A stretch of DNA of 64,000 bases, from the NCBI GenBank assembly GCA_003994795.1, contig AP018269.1:1491346-1555345 (forward strand), written 5' to 3'. The position numbers and the translations under genes are program-made. Shown here one piece after another: positions 36,683 to 45,049 of the stretch; the first letter of the stretch is position 1, and each line of letters starts with the position of its first letter. This DNA is from Cylindrospermum sp. NIES-4074. Lineage in GTDB: Bacteria; Cyanobacteriota; Cyanobacteriia; Cyanobacteriales; Nostocaceae. The notes beneath the pieces are model-generated. The model saw only the letters and a program-made list of their open reading frames with translations. It searched no databases and had not been told where the DNA came from.

Positions 36683-37312
36683 TTAACTCCCCCCATTCCC
36701 ATCTTTGCCATAGGCTTGCCAAGCTAAGTCTACCAACCCATCAACGATCGCAGCTGCAACAACTGCATTACCCTTGCGACTATCAATTGTAATGTGAGGT
36801 ACTAGTGAATCTTGCAAGCGTCCTTTTGCAGCCTCGACATTCACAAATCCCACTGGGGTAGCAATTATCAAAGCAGGTCGAATTTCCTCAGCTTCAATTA
36901 AATCCACCAGCGCAGTCAGTGCTGTTTGTGCTTGACCCACCACAAAAATACCCTCTGGATAACGTTTTGCAAGGGTTTCTATTCCCCAAGCTGACCGAGT
37001 TTTTTCTTTTTGGGGGCGGGTCAGAGCTTCCATACTGCAATACACCGGATTAGCAAAGGTGTTTTGAATGTCGGAAGCAATACCCACTTGCACCATTGGC
37101 ACATCTACCACAATTGTGGTACGAGCAGCTAGTGCAGCCGCCCCAGCTTGCAAGGCACGTTCAGAAAAGCGAATCAAAGACTTATACTCAAAGTCAGCCG
37201 TGGCATATATAACCCGTCGGACAATCTCATACTCTGCGGGAGAAAAGACATGATCGCCGATTTCATTATCAATAATTGCCAAGCTTTGGGCATCAGTTAC
37301 GTGCCATTCCAT
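36683..37312 (-). CDS. cobH: Precorrin-8X methylmutase
   Basis: 209 aa. CobH/CbiC features are RRVIYATADFEY, the central DVPMVQVGI, LIIATPVGFVNVEAAK and VVAAAIVDGL. The enzyme moves a methyl group in corrin ring synthesis for cobalamin. The position usually occupied by the catalytic His (in RxIH) is Tyr36 here. That may be normal for the cyanobacterial branch, which I cannot check. It stands alone; other cob genes are outside the window. Confidence 0.88.
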   Translation of the reverse strand: MEWHVTDAQSLAIIDNEIGDHVFSPAEYEIVRRVIYATADFEYKSLIRFSERALQAGAAALAARTTIVVDVPMVQVGIASDIQNTFANPVYCSMEALTRPQKEKTRSAWGIETLAKRYPEGIFVVGQAQTALTALVDLIEAEEIRPALIIATPVGFVNVEAAKGRLQDSLVPHITIDSRKGNAVVAAAIVDGLVDLAWQAYGKDGNGGS

Positions 37313-37482
37313 TGGTGTTGAGCTTCTCAGTTATCAGCTTTCAGCTTATCAGCTTGAGAGAGTGCTGAGTATTTTCATTTTTACTCAGCATTCCGCAACG
37401 CTAGTGAGAAGGCACTTGTTTCTCTTGTGGTCATCACTGCTGTGAACAAGTCGGGGAATCCACCCAGATGGCTCCTGATGGC

Positions 37483-38292
37483 TCAGGATTCAGTGCTAGA
37501 AGAAGGCCGACTGAAAACAGGAGACAGATAGGCAACCAAAACGCCAATGAGAAAAGCGGAGATATTGCGAACTAGAGGTAGCCACTCACTCGTGCGTGTC
37601 ACTACTGGCCCAATACCGAAGGCCAGGAACAAAATTCCCCACAAGGGTGAGAAGATTAAAGCCCATTGCCAGGCAAAAACTTGTCCTTCGCGCTGGGGTT
37701 GACCGGCAAATCCACAAATTACCCCACCAATAGCTGAGGTAATTAAGGTAAGTATCCACTGTTCCCGTGGAAGTCCAGGAACAACGTTGCAACCGCCCTT
37801 CAGCAAACAGCCTTTAACTGAATCTAACGCTTGTAGAATGGCTTGGTCTTCCCCTTGTTCGCGGACAAAGTACAAATTACCAAAACGGGTTTGTAATTCA
37901 ATCCAGAAAGTCCGGGGTAAAAGTTCATAAACTGCGTCACCAACACTAAAGCTGAGGATGTTACCCCCACGGGAATCAGCAACCAACAGAATGCTTTTAT
38001 CATCCAAACCCCAATACTTAATCACCGCCCGGCCTGGGGTACGGTCATACTGGGTCAGTACGCGCAATTTCCAGCCAGTCTCAGCTTCAAATTGCCCTAA
38101 CTCTTGGACAAGCTTCTCTTCTTGCAAGTCGGGAAGCGATTTAGCTAAGTCTACTACTGGGGTAAAGGTGCTAGGTAGTAAGTCAGGATTATCATAAGCC
38201 AGGGCTGATGGAGAGTGCATCGCCCACATTGACCCAGCCAAGAAAAATACTGCTATGGATACCAGGATTCGTCGCCAAAAACAAGACTGCAT
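37483..38292 (-). CDS. psb32: TPM-domain protein, Psb32-like
   Basis: 269 aa from the ATG at 38292 (an in-frame start 39 nt upstream is less likely). It has a signal peptide (about 5-33, ending ALAYD), a TPM domain (about 40-185, with VVDLAKSLPD, RAVIKYWGLDDKSILLVAD) and two to three C-terminal transmembrane helices. Psb32 is a thylakoid protein that protects and helps repair photosystem II. The assignment to Psb32 rather than another TPM protein rests on the N-terminal ...YDNPDLLP and architecture. Confidence 0.8.
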   Translation of the reverse strand: MQSCFWRRILVSIAVFFLAGSMWAMHSPSALAYDNPDLLPSTFTPVVDLAKSLPDLQEEKLVQELGQFEAETGWKLRVLTQYDRTPGRAVIKYWGLDDKSILLVADSRGGNILSFSVGDAVYELLPRTFWIELQTRFGNLYFVREQGEDQAILQALDSVKGCLLKGGCNVVPGLPREQWILTLITSAIGGVICGFAGQPQREGQVFAWQWALIFSPLWGILFLAFGIGPVVTRTSEWLPLVRNISAFLIGVLVAYLSPVFSRPSSSTES

Positions 38293-38406
38293 GGACGTTT
38301 TTATACAAATATAAACGGTGGAAGTGAACAAGTTGTTTTAAAAGAGTACGGGAAAAGTGATACTTCTTTACACTTGTTTACTTTACTCTAATCTGAGACA
38401 TCTAAG

Positions 38407-38520
38407 CAAAGCCTTGGTTTTATAGCAAAGTGCTCGATGCTTCGGCTGAAGTGCTGAGTGATGAGTGCTCGATGCTTCGGCTGAAGTGCTGAGTATAAAC
38501 CCAGTTGTTTCAAGGCTTTG
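38407..38520. repeat. Palindrome-bounded repeat element
   Basis: Perfect ten-bp inverted ends CAAAGCCTTG (38407-38416) and CAAGGCTTTG (38511-38520) enclose two direct copies (38431-38459 and 38466-38494) of a 29-bp sequence with the core CTTCGGCTGAAG. The same core, reversed, forms the tandem array at 63041-63151. The surrounding 349-nt gap (38293-38641) has no gene. Confidence 0.75.
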
Positions 38521-38641
38521 GGCAATCAAGAGTGTCCTAACCGCGTTGGCGATTGCTATAGTAAGTACTTAAGTACTATTGAAGAGGGAGCAAACAGGCG
38601 GCAAGAAAAACTATTATCTCATTGCCTCTTGCCTCATTGCC

Positions 38642-39220
38642 TTATTCTGACCAATCTTCAGCGACTGTAGAATTGGAGCGTAAATCTTCATCGTCGAAGT
38701 TGCTTTCCCAATTAGCAGAGTCATTGTAAGCATCGTTAGTGCGGTACATTTCTGGTTTTGTGCGGCGATTTTGCTGCTGTAGAGCTTCTCGTTCTCGCAA
38801 CGCTAATGGTGTTTTTTCGTTGATAGGCAAGCTGCTGCCTGTTCGTCTTCCAGGTTTCGGGCGCGTAAAGGTTTTCCAGGCAGCTTTGACGCCCACAACT
38901 AAGCTACGTGTGCCTGCTTGAATATTTTGAGCTTGTTTTTTGGCGCTATCCAGGCTTTGGTCAACCTGTTTAACAACTTGACCGGCACTTTTGACACCTT
39001 CACTCACATCATCAGTTAAGTCAGTGATTTCTAAGCCAGTCATACGGATAGCATTGAGGGTTGGTGGCAGTTCCCGTGAGAGGGTATCAAAGAGCTTTTC
39101 CGCACTACGAGCAGCGCGTGCTAACTCTTGCAAAGCGGGTATTGCTACCACCAAAACAGCAGTCAAACTGGCAGCAACTAAAAGGATGGATAGTCCCAGC
39201 CAAAACAGAGGGTCAATCAC
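38642..39220 (-). CDS. DUF948 membrane protein
   Basis: 192 aa. One N-terminal transmembrane helix (about residues 5-27) is followed by an amphipathic helical region (28-125, with many small and charged residues, as in DUF948) and a polar C-terminal tail. These proteins are often paired with a YtxH-type gene, as here, 11 nt upstream. Function unknown; stress or envelope links are only suggested by family context. Confidence 0.85.
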   Translation of the reverse strand: MIDPLFWLGLSILLVAASLTAVLVVAIPALQELARAARSAEKLFDTLSRELPPTLNAIRMTGLEITDLTDDVSEGVKSAGQVVKQVDQSLDSAKKQAQNIQAGTRSLVVGVKAAWKTFTRPKPGRRTGSSLPINEKTPLALREREALQQQNRRTKPEMYRTNDAYNDSANWESNFDDEDLRSNSTVAEDWSE

Positions 39221-39231
39221 AGTTATGCTAT

Positions 39232-39612
39232 TTATGAGCGTTCTAGATGCTGGGGAAGAGAATCTGAGTTTTCTGTGGTGCGTGCAGCCTCGCTCTCTAC
39301 ATCGACAGTATTCTGCCGTCTTAAGATTTGGCTTTCGCGCTGAGTGGCATCTACACCAGCGGCGATCGCATCTCGCAGTCTATCTAAAGTCTCATCCCAG
39401 TTTCGCAGTGCGCTGGCAGAGAGCCTATCTGCCTGAATTTGCACACTCGTTGATAAATCCTCTGCCAATTCTGGTAAGGCATCAGCAGATTTTTTCAAAA
39501 GTTTACGGGTTTCGCGCCCTGTGCGTGGAGCAACGAGCAAACCGGTTAAAGCACCGATAGTAGCTCCCAGCATCAAACCGCCAAAAAATACTCCAGAACG
39601 GTTATTAGACAT
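39232..39612 (-). CDS. YtxH domain protein
   Basis: 126 aa from the ATG that gives MSNNRSG; 25 more in-frame codons upstream lack family features. The N-terminal GGLMLGATIGALTGLLVAPRTGRETR is the YtxH signature (shown in pieces: GALTGLLVAPRTG), followed by a helical region. It is paired with the DUF948 gene, probably in one transcript. Confidence 0.85.
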   Translation of the reverse strand: MSNNRSGVFFGGLMLGATIGALTGLLVAPRTGRETRKLLKKSADALPELAEDLSTSVQIQADRLSASALRNWDETLDRLRDAIAAGVDATQRESQILRRQNTVDVESEAARTTENSDSLPQHLERS

Positions 39613-39728
39613 TTTAATCGTTTCTCTCATTAACACCCATTTTAGGTGGGTTTTCTCCCCTTGCAAGTGCCAAAGGAGTTTATCCAATTATCGTATGGTG
39701 ACAATACATCAGCCAGAAATGTTGCTTT

Positions 39729-39834
39729 TATAGCGGTATGCACTTGGATGAGATACATCATAGTCCCCTCCCCGCAAGCGATGAGGGGGTTGGGGGTGGG
39801 GTTCTTGTATCTCACTCAACCGAGAACCGCTATA
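39729..39834. mobile_element. MITE-like element with terminal inverted repeats
   Basis: About 106 bp. The ends TATAGCGGT and ACCGCTATA are perfect nine-mers, and the arms remain partly complementary for about 27 bp (GAGATA / TATCTC). The middle is GC-rich (CCCTCCCC ... GGGGGTTGGGGG). No coding capacity. It is consistent with a non-autonomous transposable element. Confidence 0.7.
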
Positions 39835-39844
39835 TTGATGAGTT

Positions 39845-40180
39845 TCATTTAGCAACGATTTTTTGCCCAGATATAGATCCTATCTGCCAAAAATTGCGCT
39901 GCCAAGCTTGCCGGACTAGTAATAGCAAGCTGATAATTTGCTGCACTTGCTGGATTTGTGCTTGTAGCTGTTGGTTACTCTGCCGCAAGTCATAAATTTC
40001 TTGCTGTCCGGAATAAATATTTTCCGGTGCATTCTTTAGCGCTGCATGGGTAGCCCGTTCATAGGCAGTTAAGCGATCGGCTATAAATGCCAACACACCT
40101 TTAAGTTTCCACACTCGCCAAGCCACGTAGAATAATATTACTGACACAAGAGTGTTAATGACGACAACAAGTGTTACCAT
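39845..40180 (-). CDS. Small membrane coiled-coil protein
   Basis: 111 aa. An N-terminal transmembrane helix (VTLVVVINTLVSVILFYVAW, about 2-21) is followed by a helix and a Gln/Leu-rich coiled coil (about 64-95). It ends 11 nt from the MITE-like element. Unrecognised; the helix and typical codon use support that it is real. Confidence 0.65.
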   Translation of the reverse strand: MVTLVVVINTLVSVILFYVAWRVWKLKGVLAFIADRLTAYERATHAALKNAPENIYSGQQEIYDLRQSNQQLQAQIQQVQQIISLLLLVRQAWQRNFWQIGSISGQKIVAK

Positions 40181-40276
40181 TTTTTGCTGTTACCAAAGTC
40201 AGTTTTGACTGGTGAAGACGTGCTACCTGGGTTTATCTTCGATTTGACTTTAATTTTAAGTCCTAGAAAATTACAC

Positions 40277-41458
40277 TTAATAAAGTTCAGGTGGTCTAAG
40301 ATTTGTAAAATTAGTAGCACCGTAGTGTTTATCAATCATCTTCGCAGATGTTCCTGTCCATCTACAAATTGCTGTGCTGTTAATATGCGCCTCTACACAC
40401 AAGCTGATAAAGGTGTGTCTTGTCTGGTAACTCTTGCGGTAAGGAATGCCACATTTAGCTAAAATTGTCTTCCATGCACGGTTAGAAAAGTTGTGATGGT
40501 CGATAAATTTTCCTTTAGGACTGGTAAATATTAGTAATTCAGCATCGATTTGCGGCGATCGCATTTCGTCTAATATTGCTTGTAGTTCGGTATTAATGGG
40601 GAAATCCCGTTTTGTCTGGGTTTTCAGTCCTTCTTTCAAGACTAACCCATCTTCAGAAACAACCACAGATTCCCGAAACTGAATCACACTGTTGGTTATG
40701 TGCTTCCACTTCAATCCTACTGCTTCCGATGGTCTGCACCCAGTAAAGAACAGGAAGCGCACATAGTTGGTGTAATAACTATAATAGCGATCGCTTGCAA
40801 AAGTCCGAATAATTAAATCTCTCTCTTCCTTGCTGAAGGGGTTGATATCCTGTTCTTCTCCAGCTTCTTTCGGGATATTTATTTTCATAGCAGCAAAGGG
40901 ATTATTATCAATCAATCCCTCTTCTATTGCCCAATTACAGCAAGCCTTAATCTGTGTGAGACAACGCTTGGCAGCATCAGGGGAAAGATTAGCTACTAAG
41001 TAGTCCCGAATAATTATGGCATCATCTAGGGACTTACTAGGCAGTCGGCTGATATGGTTTTTATGTTTTTGAAAGTCCTTTACAAAGGTAGAAGGGCTAA
41101 CCTGTGGCTTTTTAAAAGTACTGTAATCTTCCCAAAGTTGGTCTAAGGCTGGTTTAGTTTTGGGGTAAATTGGGGTAATTGGGGTAACGGTGCTGAGAGA
41201 TGCCGCAGGTTTGTACTTCTTGAGGCTCAAATCAACTTCACCGTAATCGATATCCCTCTCTATCGTCTTAACGAGATCGTCTACTTTCTCTCTGTTTTCC
41301 AGCGTGTCAGCATACCCAGTGCTGATGTAGAAGCGCTTCCTTTGAATCTCACCATCTATTTCTACAGGATAAGAGAAGACTATTTGTAATCTCTCATTAG
41401 AATTCTTAAGCTGCACCGTACCTTTAGAAGCTTTGCGTGATGCACTTTGTGAGTACAT
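40277..41458 (-). CDS. Tyrosine recombinase / integrase
   Basis: 393 aa. The catalytic Arg is in TGCRPSEAVGLKW, the second box is YQTRHTFISLC (Y in place of the usual His of HxxR, as in some phage-type enzymes), followed by WTGTS and the nucleophile Tyr in DKHYG. A N-terminal arm-binding and core-binding region precedes it. It lies 166 nt from tRNA-Phe, with its start nearest to the tRNA, the usual position for an element integrated at a tRNA 3' end. No cargo gene and no second att copy are visible, so it may be a remnant or a stripped element. Confidence 0.9.
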   Translation of the reverse strand: MYSQSASRKASKGTVQLKNSNERLQIVFSYPVEIDGEIQRKRFYISTGYADTLENREKVDDLVKTIERDIDYGEVDLSLKKYKPAASLSTVTPITPIYPKTKPALDQLWEDYSTFKKPQVSPSTFVKDFQKHKNHISRLPSKSLDDAIIIRDYLVANLSPDAAKRCLTQIKACCNWAIEEGLIDNNPFAAMKINIPKEAGEEQDINPFSKEERDLIIRTFASDRYYSYYTNYVRFLFFTGCRPSEAVGLKWKHITNSVIQFRESVVVSEDGLVLKEGLKTQTKRDFPINTELQAILDEMRSPQIDAELLIFTSPKGKFIDHHNFSNRAWKTILAKCGIPYRKSYQTRHTFISLCVEAHINSTAICRWTGTSAKMIDKHYGATNFTNLRPPELY

Positions 41459-41520
41459 AGAAGAATATTTGGGGTAACTAATCCTCTGTTCTATTTAGAT
41501 TACCCCAATTTTACCCCAAT
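41160..41520. promoter_or_regulatory. Six copies of TTGGGGTAA around the integrase start
   Basis: Exact nine-mers: direct at 41160, 41170, 41179 and 41470, inverted (TTACCCCAA) at 41501 and 41512. Three lie inside the 5' third of the integrase gene and three upstream of its start. Possible arm-type recombinase sites or operators. Confidence 0.6.
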
Positions 41521-41623
41521 CTTTCACCTGTAATGGTGATTACAGAGTTCTATATCGAAAAAATGACCCCCCTCAAAACCTTGTGAGCCTTACGGGAAGT
41601 CATTTTTAACTGTTTCTATCGAA

Positions 41624-41696
<73 letters not shown>

Positions 41697-41773
41697 GCGG
41701 GCTTTTATTCTCACCACGATTACTAATATTAGCAAACAAATGAGGATTTGGCAAGGGGTTGGATAAAAAAGAT

Positions 41774-42643
41774 TTAAGCTGCTTTTATCTTTAGCTTAAC
41801 CCAGGCGAAAACAGCCACGAATACCAGAAACTGTACCAGAACGATACTAGGGCCAGAAGCCAGGTTAAACATCCCAGAGACAATCATACCAGCAATGCTG
41901 CTTGTAGAACCAACAATTATCGACAAAATGAGAAACCAGCTAAAGTGGTGACTCATGAGTTTGGCTGTAGACGCGGGTATGACTAAAAAGGCATTCACCA
42001 ATAAAACGCCAACAGCTTTGATGGCCACAGCCACAGCTAGAGAGAGCAAGATAACAAACCCATAGCGATATAATTGCACGGGAACGCCTTGAACTTGGGC
42101 GACATCTGGGTTTAGGGTTAATAAAATTTGCTCTTTGAGGGTTGATAATAAGAAAATGCTGCCTCCCACAAGCACCAGCAGCGTCAAAATTAAATCGGTG
42201 GTATCGATCGCCAGAATATCGCCAAACAGCACCGCCATCAAGTTACCGCGATAGCCTTTAATCAAGCTGGTGAGCATAACACCGATCGCCAATGCTCCTG
42301 ATAGCACTATACTGAGAACGCTATCACTACCCAAATCGGTTTTGTCGATTAAGTAGAGAACAATCACGCCAAAAATTAAGGTAAAAGGCAACAGCATCCA
42401 AGTAGGATTTATCTGTAGCAGCACTCCTAAAGCCACACCCACCAAGGCTGCATGACCTACAGCATGGCTGAAAAAAGATAACTGGCGCAAAGTAACAAAA
42501 CTGCCTAACATACCACCTAGTATGCCCATCAACACCGCCCCGGAGATCGCACGTTGCATAAATGGAAATTGCAACAAACTCACCAAGTCTTGACCATTGA
42601 TGACAGCTAGCCAAGTTATTTGGCAATTATGGAATAAATACAT
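41774..42643 (-). CDS. znuB: Zinc ABC transporter permease
   Basis: 289 aa from ATG; a TTG 18 nt upstream is possible. About eight hydrophobic helices in the ABC-3 pattern, including GGMLGSFVTLRQLSFFSHAVGHAALVG, with the conserved FFSHAVGHAALVG region, and LLVNAFLVIPASTAKL. It is the membrane part of the zinc importer with ZnuC and ZnuA, encoded directly upstream on the same strand. Regulated by zinc through the Zur box at 44823. Confidence 0.93.
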   Translation of the reverse strand: MYLFHNCQITWLAVINGQDLVSLLQFPFMQRAISGAVLMGILGGMLGSFVTLRQLSFFSHAVGHAALVGVALGVLLQINPTWMLLPFTLIFGVIVLYLIDKTDLGSDSVLSIVLSGALAIGVMLTSLIKGYRGNLMAVLFGDILAIDTTDLILTLLVLVGGSIFLLSTLKEQILLTLNPDVAQVQGVPVQLYRYGFVILLSLAVAVAIKAVGVLLVNAFLVIPASTAKLMSHHFSWFLILSIIVGSTSSIAGMIVSGMFNLASGPSIVLVQFLVFVAVFAWVKLKIKAA

Positions 42644-42678
42644 ATGTGGTTTTACACTCAAGACTCAAAACTCAGCAC

Positions 42679-43449
42679 TCAATGGTGATGGTGTTCATAA
42701 CGGCTGAAACCTGGGCCATAGGTAGCTAAGAGGTTTTGTGGTGAAAGGGCAATTTCCGGTTTACCAGTGCAAACGAGAGTTTGGTTCAGACAAAGAACGC
42801 GATCGCAATGACGGCTTACCATATCAATATCATGGGAAACCTGCAACACTGTCCAACCTTCTTCCCGCTTTAATTCATTGAGTAATATATAAAAATCTGC
42901 TGCACCTTGCACATCAACCCCAGCAAAAGCTTCATCCAGTACCAACAGTTTCCGAGACGTTACTAAACAATAAGCTAATAATACTCGCTTGAGTTGACCA
43001 CCGCTCAAAGTCCCAATAGCTTGATGACGTAGATGATAAGCATCCGTTCGCTGTAAAGCTGCTGTTATTGCTGCTGATTTTTCTTTATCTCGTTTCCAAA
43101 ACTTAGATAATAAATTTTTCCTTGTCCCTTCACCAACCCATCCCAACCCGACTAATTCATTCACTGAAATAGGAAAACTGCGGTCAAAAATGAAATTTTG
43201 CGGCATATATCCCAAAGAGTGCCGTAATTTTCCTAGTCGATTAATGGGGCGACCAAATATTTCTACTTTCCCCGCACTATGCGGAATCAAATCTAGAACT
43301 GCTTTAACCAAAGTACTTTTACCCGCACCATTGGGCCCAACTATAGCTGTATCCGTTCCTGGCATTAATTCAAAGCCAACATCTCGAATAGCTAAATAGC
43401 CGCCTTGATAAACAGTTAATCCCTCAACTTTTAAAATTGGTAATGTCAC
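42679..43449 (-). CDS. znuC: Zinc ABC transporter ATPase
   Basis: 256 aa from GTG with GGAG upstream; a TTG at 43464 is the alternative. Walker A GPNGAGKST, the signature TLSGGQLKRVLLA, Walker B LLVLDEAF and H-loop VSHD are all in place. The C-terminus is His-rich (YEHHHH), which could sense or buffer zinc. 35 nt upstream of znuB. Confidence 0.94.
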   Translation of the reverse strand: MTLPILKVEGLTVYQGGYLAIRDVGFELMPGTDTAIVGPNGAGKSTLVKAVLDLIPHSAGKVEIFGRPINRLGKLRHSLGYMPQNFIFDRSFPISVNELVGLGWVGEGTRKNLLSKFWKRDKEKSAAITAALQRTDAYHLRHQAIGTLSGGQLKRVLLAYCLVTSRKLLVLDEAFAGVDVQGAADFYILLNELKREEGWTVLQVSHDIDMVSRHCDRVLCLNQTLVCTGKPEIALSPQNLLATYGPGFSRYEHHHH

Positions 43450-43725
43450 GTCGCTTCGCTCCAAATTAAAAAGTAAAAATTAAAAATTCACATAAATAAA
43501 TTTAGGTGCTCTGTAATAATAACGCCGTATTTTTCGCGTTGCCGCCTCGAAACACATTTTTTATTCTCCATAAATAGATTAATTAGCTCTGTATTCTTTT
43601 CTTTGTCTCGGTTATCGAAGTTTAGATTTTGTCTTTACGCTTAATTCCCTATCCCAAATCTAAAATTAATCAGGTTATTGGAAATCGGGAATTTCCTCAA
43701 CCAAAATAAACAACAAAAAACCAAC

Positions 43726-44739
43726 CTAATTACAGGCAGTTGCCAAAGTTTGTAAATTAGCTTTCATTGCCTGAAAATAATACCGTGGGTCTGTCTTGCC
43801 AGTTTCCAAAGAATCGAGAGTACGCAAAGTTAACTTCAAATCTTGGGAAAGGCTTTTGAGTAATTTGTTATCTAATCCTGGTTCGCTAAATAAGGCTTTA
43901 ACTTTATATTTTTTAACGGCATTAACAGCCTTTTGCACATCTGTTGGTGAAAGTTGATCTTCGGGAATTTCCACCACAGCAAGTTGCTTGAGTTTATAGC
44001 GTTGGGCTAAATAAGGAAAGGCATCATGAAAGGTTACAAAGGTACAGTTAGGAGTTTTCTGTAAAGTCTGTTGAAATTCATTGTTTAAACTTTCCAGTTC
44101 TTTGATATAAGCCGCAGCATTTGCCTCATAAGTAGCTTTATTTGCCGGATCAGCGATAATTAATCCCTGAAGAATATTGACTACTTGTTGTTTTGCTAGA
44201 ACTGGATCTAGCCAAATGTGAGGATTACCATCTGCGTGGTCGTGGTCTTTTTCTGCTGTTGCTGTTGTTTCAACTGGGGAAATTTGATTTAAAGCTTTAA
44301 TACCCTTGCTGGTATCAATTTCAGTCAATTTGGGATTTTGGGCATTTTTGACAGTATCTTCTAGAAATTCCTCCAACCCCAAGCCATTTTTAATTAGCAC
44401 ATTTGCAGTGGCGATCGCTTTTACATTATCCGGTGTCGCTTGGTAATCATGTACCTCCGTACCTGGTGGCACTAAAATTTTTACATCTGCTGCATCTCTT
44501 GCTACTGCTTTAGTAAATAAATATACAGGCAAAAATGTCGTTACTACTTTCGTTTTTCCCGACTGCCCTGATGGGATAGATACAGCCTCTTTGACTGGTG
44601 GTGAAGTTTCAGTAGATATACTCAAATTTTTATTTGATTGATTACATCCAATAGTAATTGATAGCATGAGCAGCGAAACCAGAGAGAGAATGCCGCTTCG
44701 TTGTCTGCCTGTTTTAGTTCCTCTATAAATCCGAATCAC
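43726..44739 (-). CDS. znuA: Zinc-binding periplasmic protein ZnuA
   Basis: 337 aa lipoprotein-like (lipobox ITIGC). The metal ligands are His in EVHDYQ, His in NPHIWLDP and His in FVTFHDAF, with a flexible acidic/His loop EKDHDHADGNPH characteristic of ZnuA zinc capture. It is 276 nt upstream of znuC. A Zur box lies 84 nt upstream of its start. It delivers zinc to ZnuB/ZnuC. Confidence 0.94.
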   Translation of the reverse strand: MIRIYRGTKTGRQRSGILSLVSLLMLSITIGCNQSNKNLSISTETSPPVKEAVSIPSGQSGKTKVVTTFLPVYLFTKAVARDAADVKILVPPGTEVHDYQATPDNVKAIATANVLIKNGLGLEEFLEDTVKNAQNPKLTEIDTSKGIKALNQISPVETTATAEKDHDHADGNPHIWLDPVLAKQQVVNILQGLIIADPANKATYEANAAAYIKELESLNNEFQQTLQKTPNCTFVTFHDAFPYLAQRYKLKQLAVVEIPEDQLSPTDVQKAVNAVKKYKVKALFSEPGLDNKLLKSLSQDLKLTLRTLDSLETGKTDPRYYFQAMKANLQTLATACN

Positions 44740-44822
44740 AGTGTTTTCCTCCCCTCAAGGATGCTTACTCTGCATGGGTCAAGATTCTCTTTGACCATGA
44801 GATTTAAATTCTACACTGTATA

Positions 44823-44837
44823 CTATAATAATTCTCA
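44823..44837. promoter_or_regulatory. Probable Zur box of znuA
   Basis: On the minus strand TGAGAATTATTATAG matches TGATAATNATTATCA at 11 of 14 defined positions. It lies in the 310-nt divergent region between znuA and the porin gene. A weaker match (TGATAATATTTGAGA, 44963-44977, about 10 of 14) faces the porin. Confidence 0.6.
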
Positions 44838-45049
44838 TTCTCATGAATTTGCACAAGATTTATTTTGTGTAAAAAATCACGTTTAAATTCTGGTCAGAGC
44901 TAGTATTTTCCCTGTTTAATGAAGATTTCTTGACTTATTTTGTTAAATAAATTACTTATTATTGATAATATTTGAGAACAGTTTTTAACAAAATGTGCTT
45001 TTGTAAAAGCGCGGTACAGGTGTGAATCGTCAATAGGTGTGAGGAAAAT

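Noticed and set aside
36683-37482. Cobalamin riboswitch near cobH
   Set aside because: No B12-box-like sequence was recognised upstream of cobH.
41160-41187. CRISPR or plasmid iterons
   Set aside because: The nine-mers are inside and beside an integrase gene and have no replication gene nearby.
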